64,000 bases of DNA from Salinispora arenicola. Its GTDB lineage: Bacteria; Actinomycetota; Actinomycetes; Mycobacteriales; Micromonosporaceae. The position numbers and the translations under genes were made by a program. Numbering within the stretch: position 1 is the stretch's first letter; every line of letters begins with the position of its first letter. Location of the stretch: positions 1,736,001-1,800,000 of the forward strand of contig NZ_VFOL01000001.1 in assembly GCF_006716065.1 (NCBI RefSeq), written 5' to 3'. Shown piece by piece: positions 61,301 to 64,000 of this stretch. Below the pieces are notes generated by a model, which saw only the letters and a program-made list of their open reading frames with translations, made no database searches and was not told the DNA's origin.

Positions 61301-62017
61301 GTGCTGAACGAGCCGTCACTGTGCACCCGTCGTGAGGACGGGCGGAACCTTCCGGCGTTGGTCTGGCGAGCCGAGCAGCCGTTACTCAGCGTGAGTTCGG
61401 CGGCGTTCGGAGGTGGGCTGGGCGTACGGACCTGGGTGGTCAACGCGACCGTCCCGATGTCGTACGACCGGGACGACCCCGTCGCGCACCTGGCCGAGCT
61501 CGCCGAGCGGTTCGGTCTCGACGGCCCCGGAGTGGGCCTGCTGACCGGGGTGGACGTCGCGAAGGTGGTGGCCCGGACCGACACCGGCGTACGAGTCTGG
61601 GCGACGGTCGGGCTCGGCGTTCCGATCTGGGCCGCGGCCCCACCGGAGCCCACCCCGGCCGAGATCGCACCCACCGGCGGCCACCCGGTCGGTACCGTCA
61701 ACACTGTGGTGTACGTGCCGGCCCGGCTCGGTCCGGCCGCCCTGGTCAACGCGGTGGCGACGGCCACCGAGGCGAAGGCGCAGGCCATCGCCGAACTGGG
61801 GATGCCCGGCACCGGTACCCCGACCGACGCGGTCACCGTCCTCTGCCCGACTGATGGCCCCGAGGCGCCATACGGTGGCCCCCGCTCGACCTGGGGCGCG
61901 CCGCTGGCCCGCGCGGTGCACCGGGCGGTCCTGGTCGGCGGCGGCAGGCATCGCCGGGGCCGGCCGGTTGAGGAACCCGGCGACTGGGTCTCGTCGGCAG
62001 GGCAAGGACCCCGGTAG
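61301..62017 (+). CDS. cbiZ: CbiZ-type adenosylcobinamide amidohydrolase
   Basis: A 238-residue protein from GTG 61301. Core motifs of CbiZ are present: AFGGGLGVRTWVVNATVPMS, GLLTGVDVAKVV, NTVVYVPARLGPAALVNAVA and TEAKAQAIAELGMPGTGTPT. CbiZ removes the side chain of (pseudo)cobinamide so that foreign corrinoids can be re-used for B12. No cob gene cluster or cobalamin riboswitch is next to it. The poorly conserved tail (GRHRRGRPVEEPGD) is likely flexible. Confidence 0.85.
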   Translation: MLNEPSLCTRREDGRNLPALVWRAEQPLLSVSSAAFGGGLGVRTWVVNATVPMSYDRDDPVAHLAELAERFGLDGPGVGLLTGVDVAKVVARTDTGVRVWATVGLGVPIWAAAPPEPTPAEIAPTGGHPVGTVNTVVYVPARLGPAALVNAVATATEAKAQAIAELGMPGTGTPTDAVTVLCPTDGPEAPYGGPRSTWGAPLARAVHRAVLVGGGRHRRGRPVEEPGDWVSSAGQGPR

Positions 62018-62028
62018 GGTCGCGTGCG

Positions 62029-63177
62029 ATGCGTGCCTATCCATTCACGTTTGTGACCCGTGTGCGTCGTCGGCTCCTGCCGGCGGTCGGCGCACTGCTC
62101 GCGGTTCTGGTCGTCGCCGGCTGCGGCGAGGCGGGGTCCGACGCGGTCTGGCAGCCCGGAGTCGGCGGTGACCCAGCCTCCTCCGCCTCGCCCTCCCCCT
62201 CCACGGCTGCGGCGGTGTCCCTCACCGCGACCGGCGACATCATCCTGGGTAACGCCCCGGACAGGTTGCCACCCGACGACGGCAAGGGCTTCTTCGACGA
62301 CGTGCGCCAGGCTCTCGCCGCCGACCTGGCAATGGGCAACCTGGAGGAGCCGCTCACCGTCGACACCGGTACCGGCAAGTGCGGGGCCGGCTCGACCAAC
62401 TGCTTCCAGTTCCGGGCGCCGCCGGAGTACGCGGCACACCTCCGCGACGGCGGCTTCGACCTGCTCAACCTGGCAAACAATCATGGGAACGACTTTGGGG
62501 CCAAAGGCTTCCAGAACACCCAGGACGCGCTTGAGCAGCACGAACTGGCACACACCGGCGCGCCGGACCAGATCACCGTCGTGGAGGTGCAGGGCGTCCA
62601 GGTGGCGGTGGCGGGCTTCTCGTCCTACGCGTGGTCGAACCTGCTGACCGACATCCCAGCGGCGACGAAGGTCATCACCAAGGCGGCCGAGACGGCGGAC
62701 CTGGTGGTCGTGCAGGTGCACATGGGCGCGGAGGGTGCCGACAAGACCCGGGTTAAACCCGGCACCGAGTTGTACCTGGGTGAGAACAGGGGTGATCCGA
62801 TCCGGTTCGCCAAGGCCATGATCGACGCCGGCGCGGACCTGATCGTCGGGCACGGGCCACACGTCCTCCGCGGCATGGAGTTCTACCAGGGCCGGCTGAT
62901 CGCGTACAGCCTGGGCAACTTCGCCGGTGGCGGCAACATGCTCAACCGCAGCGGCCGGCTCGGCTGGGGCGGCGTACTCAAGGTCTCGCTGAAGCCGGAC
63001 GGCACCTGGGTCGACGGGTCGTTCGCCTCGACGTACATGAACGAGTTGGGTCTGCCGACGATGGACCCGGACGACCGGGGCCTGGGGCTGGTGCGTGAGC
63101 TCAGCGGTGCGGACTTCCCCAAGACCGGTGCGACCTTCGACGACTCCGGGACGATCAGCCCACCCCGCGCGGGCTGA
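62029..63177 (+). CDS. CapA-family metallophosphatase-fold lipoprotein
   Basis: A 382-residue protein with a lipoprotein signal ([20 protein letters not shown]), a Ser/Pro linker and a CapA/PgsA-like domain: [59 protein letters not shown]. Metal ligands of the calcineurin-like fold are intact. CapA proteins are tied to poly-gamma-glutamate or capsule anchoring, but actinomycete homologues stand alone and their role is open. It starts 11 bases after cbiZ. Confidence 0.9.
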   Translation: MRAYPFTFVTRVRRRLLPAVGALLAVLVVAGCGEAGSDAVWQPGVGGDPASSASPSPSTAAAVSLTATGDIILGNAPDRLPPDDGKGFFDDVRQALAADLAMGNLEEPLTVDTGTGKCGAGSTNCFQFRAPPEYAAHLRDGGFDLLNLANNHGNDFGAKGFQNTQDALEQHELAHTGAPDQITVVEVQGVQVAVAGFSSYAWSNLLTDIPAATKVITKAAETADLVVVQVHMGAEGADKTRVKPGTELYLGENRGDPIRFAKAMIDAGADLIVGHGPHVLRGMEFYQGRLIAYSLGNFAGGGNMLNRSGRLGWGGVLKVSLKPDGTWVDGSFASTYMNELGLPTMDPDDRGLGLVRELSGADFPKTGATFDDSGTISPPRAG

Positions 63178-63232
63178 CCGGCCGCGTGGGCACGAAACGG
63201 CGACCGCGGGTAGGCCACGTAGGCTGGCTGGC

Positions 63233-64000
63233 GTGACCACCAGCCTCAGGGAGACCGACCTCGGTCGGACACGCCGCGCCCGCCGGATCGGGCGGGTGCT
63301 GGCCGACACCCACCCCGACGCGCACTGCGAACTCGACCACTCCAATGCGCTGGAGTTGGCCGTCGCGACGATCCTCTCCGCCCAGTGCACGGACAAAAGG
63401 GTCAACGAGGTCACTCCAAAACTGTTCGCCCACTATCGGCAGGCAGCCGACTACGCCGGTGCCGACCGGGCCGAGCTGGAGGAGCTGATCCGGCCCACCG
63501 GGTTCTACCGGAACAAGACCGATTCACTGATCAAGCTGGGTCAGGGGCTGGTCGAGAGGCACGACGGCCGGGTACCCGGAAAACTCACCGACCTCGTGCA
63601 CCTGCCCGGAATCGGCCGCAAGACGGCGAACGTCATTCTCGGCAACGCGTTCGACGTACCGGGGATCACCGTCGACACCCACTTCAACCGGCTGGTGCGG
63701 CGGTGGCGCCTGACCACCGAGACCGACCCCGTCAAGATCGAGCATGCGATCGGTGCGCTCTACCCGAAGCGCGACTGGACGATGCTGTCGCACCGGATCA
63801 TCTTTCACGGGCGCCGGGTCTGCCACGCCCGAAAGCCGGCATGCGGCGCGTGTACCCTCACGAAGCTCTGCCCGTCGTACGGCACCGGGCCGACCGAGCC
63901 GGCAGCGGCCGCGAAACTGCTCAAAGGCCCACGTGCCCAGGAACTCGCGGCAGCCGCCGGAGTGGACCCAGAACTGGTGCCCGTCGGGAACGTGCGGGCG
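63233..64000 (+). CDS. nth: endonuclease III (DNA glycosylase/AP lyase), cut by the window edge
   Basis: GTG 63233 opens 256 visible codons running off the right edge. The helix-hairpin-helix with the catalytic Lys ([17 protein letters not shown]) and the Asp (TVDTHFNRL) are present. The four cluster Cys are in [20 protein letters not shown] (C-x6-C-x2-C-x5-C). It removes oxidised pyrimidines. The visible C-terminus already exceeds typical E. coli Nth length, normal for actinobacteria. Its position two genes past crp matches other actinomycetes. Confidence 0.95.
   Translation, partial: MTTSLRETDLGRTRRARRIGRVLADTHPDAHCELDHSNALELAVATILSAQCTDKRVNEVTPKLFAHYRQAADYAGADRAELEELIRPTGFYRNKTDSLIKLGQGLVERHDGRVPGKLTDLVHLPGIGRKTANVILGNAFDVPGITVDTHFNRLVRRWRLTTETDPVKIEHAIGALYPKRDWTMLSHRIIFHGRRVCHARKPACGACTLTKLCPSYGTGPTEPAAAAKLLKGPRAQELAAAAGVDPELVPVGNVRA

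Overview
The window looks like chromosomal DNA of a high-GC filamentous actinomycete, most likely Micromonosporaceae. The evidence is the strongly G/C-biased third codon positions, a WhiB-family regulator, family-typical actinobacterial proteins, and gene order matching the crp-wblA/whiB4-ponA2 neighbourhood known from Streptomyces and Mycobacterium. The species is an inference.

Region 1 (1-4327) is a worn left flank: the end of a MarR regulator, a frameshifted aminoglycoside-phosphotransferase-like pseudogene, an intact MerR/GyrI-type regulator, a secreted ferritin-like protein, and the decayed tail of a tyrosine integrase with its terminator.

Region 2 (4328-19141) is an integrated element of about 14.8 kb. 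It sits at the 3' end of tRNA-Pro(CGG) between 35-bp direct repeats. It keeps the pSAM2/AICE-type replication-recombination module (RepSA-like initiator, excisionase-like protein, tyrosine integrase, with overlapping or abutting genes), but no FtsK-like transfer gene is visible. Its cargo is a leftward operon of three tiny ORFs, a B12-binding-type radical SAM enzyme, an aldo/keto reductase and a Nudix hydrolase. This diverges from a large regulator and a LOG/TIGR00725-type protein. A frameshifted second regulator and a second Nudix gene follow. The cargo is the best candidate for an undescribed biosynthetic or nucleotide-modifying system.

Region 3 (19247-29057) is the conserved core: metallophosphoesterase, YqeY-like protein, bifunctional penicillin-binding protein with PASTA domain, WblA/WhiB4-type regulator preceded by a SigR-like promoter, two ArsA-type ATPases, RidA and MBL-fold proteins. 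Counterparts of the genes expected next (crp, nth) appear only at 60.4-64 kb, so 29-60 kb is an expanded or inserted block.

Region 4 (29054-60217) holds a zinc-ribbon/cyclase/ATPase protein translationally coupled to the MBL gene, a membrane protein, a Ser/Thr kinase, two decayed genes (HAD phosphatase, MptB-like mannosyltransferase), and a peptide ABC transporter with CutC. The transporter diverges from a ROK regulator, an M81 peptidase and a ROK kinase. After these come a repeat-rich secreted beta-helix protein, a mini-GntR cassette, a nucleotidyltransferase, and a TetR-controlled acyl-CoA/biotin-carboxylase/AtuA catabolic operon.

Region 5 (60406-64000) returns to the core: Crp, CbiZ-like adenosylcobinamide amidohydrolase, a CapA-like lipoprotein and endonuclease III, which runs off the right edge.
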